A DNA stretch of 10,575 nucleotides. It comes from Bacteroidales bacterium (GTDB taxonomy: Bacteria > Bacteroidota > Bacteroidia > Bacteroidales > UBA12077). Of the stretch, positions 1 to 5,387 are shown piece by piece. The notes beneath the pieces were generated by a model. The model saw nothing but the letters and a program-made list of their open reading frames with translations. It searched no databases and was not told where the DNA came from. The translations under genes and the position numbers were made by a program. Location of the stretch: the NCBI GenBank assembly GCA_030600865.1, contig JAUVUS010000041.1, positions 1 through 10,575 of the forward strand, in the 5' to 3' direction. The first letter of the stretch is position 1. Every line of letters begins with the position of its first letter.

Positions 1-141
1 GCTGCAATTGCTATGGGTACCGATTACGATTGTTGGAAAACAGATGAAAGAGCTGTTACTTGGGAAGCTGTTTTAAAGATTTTTAACCAAAATGTGCATA
101 ACGTAATTGACTTGATTTTAACAACCCTAAAAAAAATTTAA
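1..141 (+). CDS. mtnP: S-methyl-5'-thioadenosine phosphorylase, C-terminal end (partial)
   Basis: The window opens inside a reading frame whose last 46 residues include AMGTDYDCWKTDERAVTWE, ending LTTLKKI before TAA. The block M-x-TDYDCW followed by an acidic stretch and AV is characteristic of the C-terminal end of the MTAP/MtnP family of purine nucleoside phosphorylases. These cleave 5'-methylthioadenosine to adenine and methylthioribose-1-phosphate in cytosolic methionine salvage. The N-terminal catalytic part lies outside the window, so completeness cannot be judged. A close relative that acts on another nucleoside is possible. An A/T-rich tract follows the stop, but I see no convincing stem-loop terminator. 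The tRNA gene downstream appears to have its own promoter. Confidence 0.82.
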   Translation, partial: AAIAMGTDYDCWKTDERAVTWEAVLKIFNQNVHNVIDLILTTLKKI

Positions 142-170
142 TACGTTTTTTTGATTTTTATGAAAAAGTA

Positions 171-201
171 TTGTGTAATTAATAACATTTCGTTAATATT
201 G
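171..201 (+). promoter_or_regulatory. Putative tRNA promoter, TTG-N20-TAATATTG
   Basis: TTG at 171-173 is followed after exactly 20 bases by TAATATTG at 194-201. This matches the Bacteroidota vegetative promoter (TTTG about -33, TAnnTTTG about -7) at all but one fixed position of the -7 box. The predicted start, near 207-209, falls at the base of the leader hairpin. The same 20-base spacing is seen at the promoters proposed for the first fic gene, the nuclease operon and the DUF805 gene. Confidence 0.5.
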
Positions 202-208
202 CACTCCG

Positions 209-228
209 AATTTGTCTTATGACAAATT
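209..228 (+). other. Perfect 8-bp hairpin in the tRNA 5' leader
   Basis: AATTTGTC (209-216), loop TTAT and GACAAATT (221-228) form a perfect 8-bp stem whose 3' arm ends directly before the first tRNA base (229). In the transcript it would stack on the acceptor stem at the RNase P cleavage site. It could aid 5' maturation or simply be the start of the leader. Confidence 0.5.
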
Positions 229-302
229 GGGCCCATAGCTCAGCTGGTTAGAGCACCTGACTCATAATCAGGGGGTCCCTGGTTCGAGCCCAGGTGGGCC
301 CA
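229..302 (+). tRNA. tRNA with anticodon CAU, probably tRNA-Ile2 (lysidine type) rather than tRNA-Met
   Basis: The full cloverleaf can be read. The acceptor GGGCCCA (229-235) pairs with TGGGCCC (295-301). The D-stem is GCTC/GAGC, the anticodon stem CCTGA/TCAGG, and the loop CTCATAA puts anticodon CAT at 263-265. The T-arm is CCTGG-TTCGAGC-CCAGG and the discriminator is A302. CCA is not encoded. The acceptor has C4-G69 and C5-G68, which are known positive determinants for the lysidine synthetase TilS in E. coli, whereas E. coli elongator tRNA-Met has U4 and A5. That favours an isoleucine tRNA reading AUA after modification; elongator tRNA-Met remains possible. The pairing at the 5' end of the acceptor rules out initiator tRNA. 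The last part of the gene (287-303) is repeated at 2254-2270 and 7262-7278, which marks it as an integration target. Confidence 0.95.
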
Positions 303-367
303 CTAAATGGAAAAAGACTTCTAGGAAACTAGAAGTCTTTTTTATTGGATTTCGTAAAGGAATCGTG
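287..367 (+). repeat. Left copy of the tRNA-end repeat (attL-like)
   Basis: This segment spans the tRNA 3' end (AGCCCAGGTGGGCCCAC, 287-303), 7 unshared bases, then the terminator and the tail ending TTTCGTAAAGGAATCGTG. Bases 311-367 match 7285-7341 at 55 of 57 positions, and 287-303 match 7262-7278 exactly. The pattern is that expected for an element inserted at a tRNA 3' end, which keeps the tRNA intact and duplicates its end. I interpret this as the left attachment site; no recombinase gene is in the window. Confidence 0.75.
311..343 (+). terminator. Rho-independent terminator of the tRNA, perfect 14-bp stem
   Basis: AAAAAGACTTCTAG (311-324), a GAAA tetraloop and CTAGAAGTCTTTTT (329-342) form a perfect stem followed by a T run, 9 bases after the tRNA. 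Nearly the same hairpin recurs at 899-930 and 7285-7317, and half of it at 8122-8136. Confidence 0.9.
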
Positions 368-463
368 TTGGGATTGTGAATATGAATGGTATTTAATCTA
401 AATTCAATAAATTTCTCAAGTAGTTCCAAATAAAAACTTTATTCTAAACATCGATAATTATTG

Positions 464-628
464 TCACTTTTTAACAAATTTACTATTAATTTGCTCTAAA
501 TAACGACGCTTGGCTTTTTCTGGATCAGCTCCCATTGCAATAAAGATTACTGTTTTGTGATCAATCGCAACTCTTTGCAAATTATTCAAATTGGGTGACA
601 GGAAATTATTCGGCTTTTTTTCACGCAT
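464..628 (-). CDS. Small hypothetical protein, 54 aa
   Basis: ATG at 628-626 opens a 54-codon frame ending in TGA. The protein begins MREKKPNNFLSPNLNNLQRV and continues with AIDHKTVIFIAMGADPEKAK, ending in a basic tail (KRRYLEQINSKFVKK). A good ribosome site, AAAGGA, lies 8 bases before the ATG, which is notable in this phylum. The middle segment IDHKTVIFI-x-MGADPEKAKRRYLEQ looks like a strand followed by a charged helix, and codon use is coherent. It has no signal peptide or membrane segment. It lies in the first integrated unit, in the same direction as the fic gene and downstream of that gene's terminator, so it is probably transcribed separately. I cannot assign a function. Confidence 0.6.
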   Translation of the reverse strand: MREKKPNNFLSPNLNNLQRVAIDHKTVIFIAMGADPEKAKRRYLEQINSKFVKK

Positions 629-897
629 ATGATTTATCCTTTCAATTAATTTAAATTAACTATCACCATTTCTATTACTAAAGGCTATTGAGAAAATTTA
701 GTCTAACTATCTATTGATTATAAGTTAATTATTATTTCCTCTTAATTTAGGAATCTTATTGCTATAGAAATAACATTTAATTCTTAGAAAAATTTAGAAT
801 TGCGAAGTTAGTCTAAAATACTGACAATCACTAATTTTAATATTTAACCTTAACTAAACTTCTATAAGAGATTTTCATCTTGGAATACCGCGTGACA
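629..897. other. Non-coding AT-rich stretch with a duplicated TTAGTCTAA
   Basis: No gene was found on either strand. A near-palindromic nonamer, TTAGTCTAA, occurs at 698-706 and 808-816, and a short inverted repeat AATTCT/AGAATT lies around 780-799. These could be part of the control region of the 54-aa ORF, whose promoter I could not place with confidence. Otherwise nothing stands out. Confidence 0.4.
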
Positions 898-898
898 T

Positions 899-930
899 AA
901 AAGACTTCTAGGAAACTAGGAGTCTTTTTT
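899..930 (-). terminator. Terminator copy downstream of the first fic gene
   Basis: AAAAGACTTCTAG (899-911), GAAA and CTAGGAGTCTTTT (916-928) form a 13-bp stem with one G-T wobble and T runs on both strands. It is a copy of the tRNA terminator (311-343) without the tRNA-derived part, and it lies 28 bases past the fic stop codon. It probably ends fic transcription on the minus strand and could act in both directions. Confidence 0.75.
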
Positions 931-957
931 ACGAAATAAATATTCTGTAATTGTAAA

Positions 958-2079
958 TTATCCTTCTAAAATTCTTATTAAATCATTATTTAAATAGAAT
1001 ACTTCTTTACCATCTTGTTTTGGGCTTAGTATTCCTAAATCTGTCAGTTCTTGCATATACTTTGTAAGGGTTGTTCGACTTGTGCGTTCCAAGGTATCTC
1101 CTAAAAGCTTAGGTTTAATGTATGGTTGCATAAACAGAGTTTCGTTTACTTCTTTATTATACCATTTTAGATTCTTTTTTCCATAATCTAATGTTGCATT
1201 CATTTGTAAAACAATTTCATCAATTAAGCGATTTGTATATGATGCAGTGTATTGTATAGCTTTCATCATATATAATAACCAGGATTTCCAATCGCCACGT
1301 TGAGTAACTGTATTTAATTTAAAATAGTAATCATCTTTATTTTCGATAATATATTTACTTAGATATAAAACAGGTTGAGATAGTAAGCCTTGATTTACCA
1401 GGTAAAGTAAGTTAATGATACGCCCGGTACGACCATTACCATCTGAAAATGGGTGGATAACTTCGAACTGATAATGTGCAATTGCCATTTTTATTAGCGG
1501 ATCATTATTGCAAACTTTATTATTCGAAAGGTATTCTGTAAAATTTGCAATTAGTTTTTCAAGAATTTCTTTACCTCTGGGAGGAGTATAAACAATTTCT
1601 CCTGATCGAAATTCGCTATCACCTCTGCGAATTACAACCTGAGATTGTGATGGGCGTAAACCTTGAGGAGTATTTTTTACCTTCTGGTATACCTGTAAAA
1701 TTGTATCAAGTGTTATGTTTTTCTTTTTTTGAATATCATTATATCCTGCCCATAGCGCTTCTCTGTATCTAAGAACTTCTTTTGTATTTGAGGAAGCATT
1801 TTCTTCCTTTATTGAATCTGATACAGCCTTATATAGCTCATCATCGGTTGTAAATATATTCTCTATTTCCGATGAACTTTTGGCTTCTTGTAATATCAGT
1901 GTATTTATAAGCATTGCTGGGTTTGGAAGTCGATATAAATTCTTGTTTAATTCAGCAAGATTTCTGCTTGCATAACCCCATTGCAATAAAATATCTTTAT
2001 CAATTATTTCTTCCTGTGGAGGTAATAAAGGTAGCTGATTATATGGTTTTGTTCTATCAAACATTTTTGTCACGTTCAT
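958..2079 (-). CDS. Fic family protein, SoFic-like (class II, self-inhibited), 373 aa
   Basis: The protein has the complete Fic active-site loop HPFSDGNGRTGR with catalytic His209. Family members with this loop transfer AMP from ATP to a protein hydroxyl group (AMPylation) in the cytosol. The N-terminal region holds the inhibitory helix motif (S/T)xxxE(G/N) as S69-S-E-I-E73-N74. In Shewanella SoFic the inhibitory Glu is also number 73 and the length is nearly identical (372 aa), so this is the same architecture. Residues about 300-373 look like a winged-helix domain (TLERTSRTTLTKYMQELTDL, then LSPKQDGKEVFY), typical of this subfamily and suited to DNA binding. No separate antitoxin gene lies beside it, which fits the built-in inhibitor. 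The upstream region carries paired TGAACA palindromes, suggesting autoregulation. It is the last gene before the repeat module at 2208. The target protein is unknown. Confidence 0.93.
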   Translation of the reverse strand: MNVTKMFDRTKPYNQLPLLPPQEEIIDKDILLQWGYASRNLAELNKNLYRLPNPAMLINTLILQEAKSSSEIENIFTTDDELYKAVSDSIKEENASSNTKEVLRYREALWAGYNDIQKKKNITLDTILQVYQKVKNTPQGLRPSQSQVVIRRGDSEFRSGEIVYTPPRGKEILEKLIANFTEYLSNNKVCNNDPLIKMAIAHYQFEVIHPFSDGNGRTGRIINLLYLVNQGLLSQPVLYLSKYIIENKDDYYFKLNTVTQRGDWKSWLLYMMKAIQYTASYTNRLIDEIVLQMNATLDYGKKNLKWYNKEVNETLFMQPYIKPKLLGDTLERTSRTTLTKYMQELTDLGILSPKQDGKEVFYLNNDLIRILEG

Positions 2080-2093
2080 TTTTTAATTGTTTT

Positions 2094-2190
2094 ATGAACA
2101 CAACGCGAATATATGTCCAATTATTTAAAAAAACAAACCTTGTGTTCATTTTTCACCACTTTATTGAACATAGCATTGTTTTATGTTCAA
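2094..2190. promoter_or_regulatory. Four-half-site TGAACA operator array upstream of fic
   Basis: There are two perfect inverted repeats. ATGAACACAA (2094-2103) faces TTGTGTTCAT (2140-2149) with 36 bases between them. TTGAACATA (2164-2172) faces TATGTTCAA (2182-2190) with 9 bases between them. All four arms share the half-site TGAACA(C/T)A. The start codon region itself reads ATGAACG, resembling a further weak half-site. Spacing around the promoter suggests repression, most simply by the winged-helix domain of the adjacent Fic protein; that link is inference. Confidence 0.65.
2106..2137 (-). promoter_or_regulatory. Putative fic promoter, TTTG-N20-TATATTCG
   Basis: On the minus strand TTTG (2137-2134) is followed after 20 bases by TATATTCG (2113-2106), one mismatch from the Bacteroidota -7 box. 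It lies between the two arms of the inverted repeat ATGAACACAA/TTGTGTTCAT, so a protein on both arms would cover the -33 box and the start site. Confidence 0.6.
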
Positions 2191-2207
2191 TTTTATTTTT
2201 AATTTTC

Positions 2208-2338
2208 CTAACCGGGCGAGAAGTTTATCCCGATGAGTACAGCGATATCGGGAAGCCCAGGTGAGCCCACAGGCTTTTAGAAAAGGAGTTGGATTAATAT
2301 GATCTGACTCCTTTTTTTATTTGGTCGTAGGGGAATCT
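2208..2338 (+). repeat. Internal copy of the tRNA-end repeat module (unit I/II junction)
   Basis: Bases 2208-2274 match 7216-7282 at 65 of 67 positions. They include a tRNA-end copy AGCCCAGGTGAGCCCAC (2254-2270, one change from the tRNA). A terminator follows, then a diverged tail (TCGTAGGGGAATC) that corresponds to TTTCGTAAAGGAATCG in the other copies. The first 46 bases are absent from the tRNA locus and look like an element-borne attachment arm. The more diverged right half suggests an older event than the copy at 7216. Confidence 0.75.
2281..2318 (-). terminator. Bidirectional terminator after the four-gene operon
   Basis: AAAAGGAGT (2281-2289) pairs with ACTCCTTTT (2307-2315) around a 17-base loop, with runs of A and T outside. 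It sits 24 bases past the stop codon of the last operon gene and can also end plus-strand transcripts of the repeat module. It takes the place held in the other copies by the GAAA-loop hairpin but has a different stem sequence. Confidence 0.7.
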
Positions 2339-2341
2339 CAC

Positions 2342-3088
2342 TTATAATTCTTTTGTACAATTTTGTCTTCTCTCTTGTTTAAATCTTGCAATGTTCAAAT
2401 GAAAATTGTCTCTTAGATAAATTAAAAATTGAATCATCTGAGTATATGATTCATTCGTATATTCATCGTTATTTAATTCATTTCCTTCTGCTAAGAATAA
2501 ATGAATATTATCTCTTATTTTTTGGAACTTATGTATAAGATTACGTCCAACTTCAGTCAGCCTAATAAGTTCCTGATCACATAACTTTCTAATTATCTTT
2601 GCAAAACTAAATCCCTTACTATATGGTTTTGGTAAATAGTAAGGACATGTCAAATTATGTTTACAAGGTTGATTTTCTGCATCAAACATGCAATATTTAT
2701 GTAGTTCTTCTACAGCACCATAAAGAATACTTTCAATAATAGAAAATATATTTACCATCCCAAGTTTTAGAAATATCTTTCCTGTAGCTAAACCAATTCT
2801 CATCCTTTTATTGAAATAATTAAATAAATCCACACTTTGTAAAGAATAACTAATATTTCTTCTTAATGTATCTGAATTTATAAAACTATTTAACTGAAAT
2901 GCTTGAGTAAAAAATAATCTATGCCTTATACTTTTTCTAGGGAAAAAAATCTTATCTCTATCATCAAGTAATGGAGCATTTCTGATATTATCAACTCCAC
3001 ACTCGATAAGAAAGTCTTCAGTATCTTGAAGCATAGTTTCTATTTCTTTTAATTTTGCTTTATACTGAAGCCTTTGCTGTTGGTTCAT
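2342..3088 (-). CDS. Unknown protein with Cys/His cluster and HEPN-like C-terminus, 248 aa
   Basis: I do not recognise a named family. The protein opens with a charged helix (about 1-25) that could be a short coiled coil. A central stretch of mostly helical residues (about 55-130) follows. Next comes C133-x8-C142-K-H144-x3-C148, spacing that could bind one zinc ion. The C-terminal part is helical and contains two RDNxH motifs, RDNIH (192-196) and RDNFH (226-230). These resemble the Arg/His active-site motif of HEPN RNases, although the usual spacing is one residue longer, so the comparison is tentative. No signal peptide or membrane segment is seen. The start overlaps the stop of the preceding gene (ATGA), which implies translational coupling. 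It is the last gene of the operon and is followed by a terminator. Confidence 0.8.
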   Translation of the reverse strand: MNQQQRLQYKAKLKEIETMLQDTEDFLIECGVDNIRNAPLLDDRDKIFFPRKSIRHRLFFTQAFQLNSFINSDTLRRNISYSLQSVDLFNYFNKRMRIGLATGKIFLKLGMVNIFSIIESILYGAVEELHKYCMFDAENQPCKHNLTCPYYLPKPYSKGFSFAKIIRKLCDQELIRLTEVGRNLIHKFQKIRDNIHLFLAEGNELNNDEYTNESYTQMIQFLIYLRDNFHLNIARFKQERRQNCTKEL

Positions 3089-3759
3089 AATAAAAAGTTA
3101 TTATCTTTTCCAAATATTTCTTTTATACCATCAATTAATCCATAATAAAGAATAGAATTATCAACTCTTGCTTCAGGATGTGAATAACTTATTAAAAATC
3201 TTTGAGGTTCAAATTCCTTATATTTAATTCCTCGTGTTGTTAAATCCCACTTTTCAAAAGACTCTTTTATTACATGTTTTCTAACAATACTACCTACAAG
3301 ATTACCACAACAAATAAAAAGATTGCAATCTTTATATAATTCAAACTGATCTTTAAGATAACCTCTGTCTTCTTCACCAAATTTATTTATAATATTTGTC
3401 TTTGAAGTGTGAGTGCCTGGTACTTTCTTAATGTTAAACGCACATATTTTTTGGAGCATTTCTTTTCTAAATTCTTTTTCTTTTAATTTAGATATTAATC
3501 TTGTCCAATTAAATCCTTCTTCTTTATTTATAATACCAAATGTCCATAGCGCAATATTGTTCCAAGTTTGAGATCGTCCCCCTTTTCTTAAATATACTCT
3601 TAAGTCCCCTTCTTTATTATTTTTATCATTAACTTCTTTAAGAATGTAAACAACCTTTGATTCAAATTTTTCGGGATTTACAACCCCATCAGATATAAAA
3701 GGATTTCTTTTCCCTTTCCATCTTTCAAATAAGTCGTTTTCTTTTTTAGATATGCTCAT
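3085..3759 (-). CDS. Predicted uracil-DNA-glycosylase-fold protein, 224 aa
   Basis: Motifs appear in the order expected for the UDG superfamily. YILKEVND (38-45) lies where the first catalytic loop would be. The conserved-looking block RSQTWNNIALW (62-72) follows. CAFNIKKV (106-113) ends a strand. LFICCGN (147-153) resembles the inner strand (typically I-I-x-x-G). SYSHPEAR (191-198) lies in the position of the His-containing DNA-binding loop. The length of about 225 aa fits family 4-6 type UDGs. The usual GxxPG of motif 1 is not present, so the enzyme may act on another base or not at all. There is no Cys set for an iron-sulfur cluster like that of family 4. The gene overlaps both neighbours by four bases (ATGA), in the middle of a translationally coupled trio. 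The fold call is an inference from motifs only. Confidence 0.6.
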   Translation of the reverse strand: MSISKKENDLFERWKGKRNPFISDGVVNPEKFESKVVYILKEVNDKNNKEGDLRVYLRKGGRSQTWNNIALWTFGIINKEEGFNWTRLISKLKEKEFRKEMLQKICAFNIKKVPGTHTSKTNIINKFGEEDRGYLKDQFELYKDCNLFICCGNLVGSIVRKHVIKESFEKWDLTTRGIKYKEFEPQRFLISYSHPEARVDNSILYYGLIDGIKEIFGKDNNFLL

Positions 3760-4085
3760 AAGGATTTATTATCTATCAATATTTCATCTTTATCTTCGGG
3801 AATCCAAATTGCTACAAGTTGAATAGAAAAGCCTATTATAATGAATCCTAAACCGCGTCTTGACATTTTTTCAAATCTTTCTTTTCTTTTCTCAATTATT
3901 AAATCGTGTTCTCTAGCAGTTATACCGTTAATAACCGTTTCGTCTTCAACCTGAATACCAATCCCTAATTCAAATTTGGGTTGCGGTGGCCCCCAGGAAA
4001 ATAATAAAATAACACCGATTATCCCAATCATCAATCCTATTGTATTTAGTTTCTTGGATTTGTTTTTGATACTTCTTGTTTTCAT
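3756..4085 (-). CDS. Small two-helix membrane protein, 109 aa
   Basis: Two hydrophobic segments are clear: IGLMIGIIGVILLFSW (16-31) and GLGFIIIGFSIQLVAIWI (78-95). A very basic N-terminus (MKTRSIKNKSKKLN) suggests that the start of the chain stays in the cytoplasm. Between the helices is a mixed-charge segment with FELGIGIQVEDETVING and then EKRKERFEKMSRR, probably a helix next to the membrane. The C-terminus is acidic. It has no lipobox and no known catalytic motif. It lies between the nuclease-like gene (68 bases upstream) and the glycosylase-like gene (4-base overlap). In a defence operon such a protein could be a membrane effector, but this type of small protein also occurs as an ordinary gene in the phylum. 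The function is unknown. Confidence 0.8.
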   Translation of the reverse strand: MKTRSIKNKSKKLNTIGLMIGIIGVILLFSWGPPQPKFELGIGIQVEDETVINGITAREHDLIIEKRKERFEKMSRRGLGFIIIGFSIQLVAIWIPEDKDEILIDNKSL

Positions 4086-4153
4086 TAAATTAAAGTTTCA
4101 AAATGAGTCATTTTTAGAACGTTTACCTATAACTTATTATATGGTATTTATCT

Positions 4154-5125
4154 TTAAAAAACATCATCTAATGAATCCGCATTTAGAATTCTTTCCTTAG
4201 ATGCATATCTTGAGCTTTGTGGAGTTTTCCCTTTTAAACTGCCCAATTCAACCTTTTTTATTTTCTCTGCTTTTTCTGTAAAGTAAACTATGTATTTATT
4301 AGTATCCTTATATTGTTTAATATCCTTAACATTTGCAATATGTGTTATTGCAGATATTGGAGCTACTTGATAGGCCACGATGTATTTAATTTTAGGGATC
4401 ATTGAAGAATTTAATCTAATAGAATACCAACAATCTTCACCTAAAAATACTTCCTTAAATCCATCTTCCCTTGCAGGAACAACTATTGTATCAATTTCGG
4501 AAATCTCAATCTTTTCAGTATCATCAATTACATCAGCTAAGAATGGTTCAAAATCATATAAAACCTTTCCTGATTTATTCCTATAACGTTTTAAAGTAGC
4601 TGTTTCTACCGGGAATTTAAAACGACTTATTAATACTGTTTCTAACTCTTCACTTAAGTCATCAATTATTAAAAGTGCATTAAAAGAATCGGGTTTATGA
4701 ATTATTGATTCCAATAAATAATCTACATTCTCATATCCATTTTCTTTTGCAAATAACTCACACTTACTCCATTCCTTTTTTCGCTTTTGTAGAGATTCTT
4801 TAATAATATTTTTCACCTTAACTTTTGAAGATTCAAACGATAATGAGAATTCCAAAATTTGAACTGCAATATGTTTTAAATGCTGATGACTAGCTAAATC
4901 ATTTTCTACAACAAATATCTTGGGGTCTTTATTATTTGTTAGATCAATTAAATAACCATCTGGCAGATTTTTTGTATTCCCCTTTTTGCCAATTTTTCTT
5001 TTATCATCAAGATAAATTCTGTTTTTCCCAAATAGAGCTTCTTTAACTTCATTAACAGCTTCCTCTAATTCAGATTCTAATTCATAGGGAAATTCCTTAT
5101 ATGATTCAATTTTATTCCAAAGCAT
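4154..5125 (-). CDS. PD-(D/E)XK-like nuclease with C-terminal PUA/EVE-like region, 323 aa
   Basis: The N-terminal part resembles NucS/DUF91-like PD-(D/E)XK domains. An acidic first helix (ELESELEEAVNEVKEALFG, 15-33) is followed by LPDGYLIDL (54-62) with Asp56. IFVVENDLASHQH (70-82) contains Glu74, and HIAVQILEF (85-93) lies on the next helix. The usual Lys after Glu is replaced here (E-x-D), so catalysis would be atypical or use another base. The middle (about 100-215) holds LLIIDDLSEE and strand/helix segments. The C-terminal part (about 245-320) has YIVAYQVAPISAITHIANV and later QSSRYASKERILNADSL. This pattern reminds me of PUA/EVE-like nucleic-acid-binding domains that recognise modified bases. 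It is the first gene of the four-gene operon and has its own promoter. The combination would suit cleavage of modified foreign DNA; this is inference. Confidence 0.65.
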   Translation of the reverse strand: MLWNKIESYKEFPYELESELEEAVNEVKEALFGKNRIYLDDKRKIGKKGNTKNLPDGYLIDLTNNKDPKIFVVENDLASHQHLKHIAVQILEFSLSFESSKVKVKNIIKESLQKRKKEWSKCELFAKENGYENVDYLLESIIHKPDSFNALLIIDDLSEELETVLISRFKFPVETATLKRYRNKSGKVLYDFEPFLADVIDDTEKIEISEIDTIVVPAREDGFKEVFLGEDCWYSIRLNSSMIPKIKYIVAYQVAPISAITHIANVKDIKQYKDTNKYIVYFTEKAEKIKKVELGSLKGKTPQSSRYASKERILNADSLDDVF

Positions 5126-5150
5126 ATTACTTCAATGTTTTAATAACTAA

Positions 5151-5305
5151 TTTTCATATAAAGTTATTGATTAATAAAGCCAAAAACAACTAAGTACTAA
5201 TGCGACGCTCATTCCTGGCATAAATAAGACATCAATGATTAACTCGCTTATATAAAGCTGAATATATTCTCAATATGATTTGAAGTGACAAATGAGTGAC
5301 AAAAA
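5151..5305 (-). repeat. Shared upstream cassette, copy 1 (nuclease operon)
   Basis: The left end (5151-5178) matches 8681-8708 at 25 of 28 positions, and the right end (5277-5305) matches 8829-8857 at 28 of 29. The interior is diverged but keeps an AATGCGAC block (5199-5206). Read in gene direction, the right end contains TTTGTCAC twice with an 11-base period, about one helical turn. This looks like a regulator site upstream of the shared promoter. The cassette lies upstream of two unrelated genes, so a common control region or an old recombination end are both possible. Confidence 0.65.
5159..5189 (-). promoter_or_regulatory. Putative operon promoter, TTG-N20-TAACTTTA
   Basis: On the minus strand TTG (5189-5187) precedes TAACTTTA (5166-5159) by exactly 20 bases, 33 bases before the nuclease-like start codon. 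The same arrangement, with TATCTTTA, is conserved in the repeat upstream of the DUF805 gene. That conservation supports its use as a promoter. Confidence 0.55.
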
Positions 5306-5387
5306 TTTAACCTTTATTTTTTGTCCTATACGGAAACTATACAAAAATGTCAATGTTGTTGTTTTAATATTTGTCTGGTTTGTTTGC

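Noticed and set aside
1545..1772. Plus-strand frames inside fic, and similar ones at 3976, 4380, 6041, 7810, 7919 and 9468
   Set aside because: All lie within confident genes, with low-complexity or implausible composition and no start signals.
1914..2264. Plus-strand frame of 116 codons running from inside fic into the repeat module
   Set aside because: It lies antisense to the Fic N-terminus, crosses its promoter and ends in the repeat. The sequence is not protein-like and no ribosome site is seen.
2208..2274. Integron attC site
   Set aside because: The palindromic fold with a bulged base is suggestive, but the RYYYAAC/GTTRRRY end boxes do not pair up, and the match to the tRNA 3' end explains the site better.
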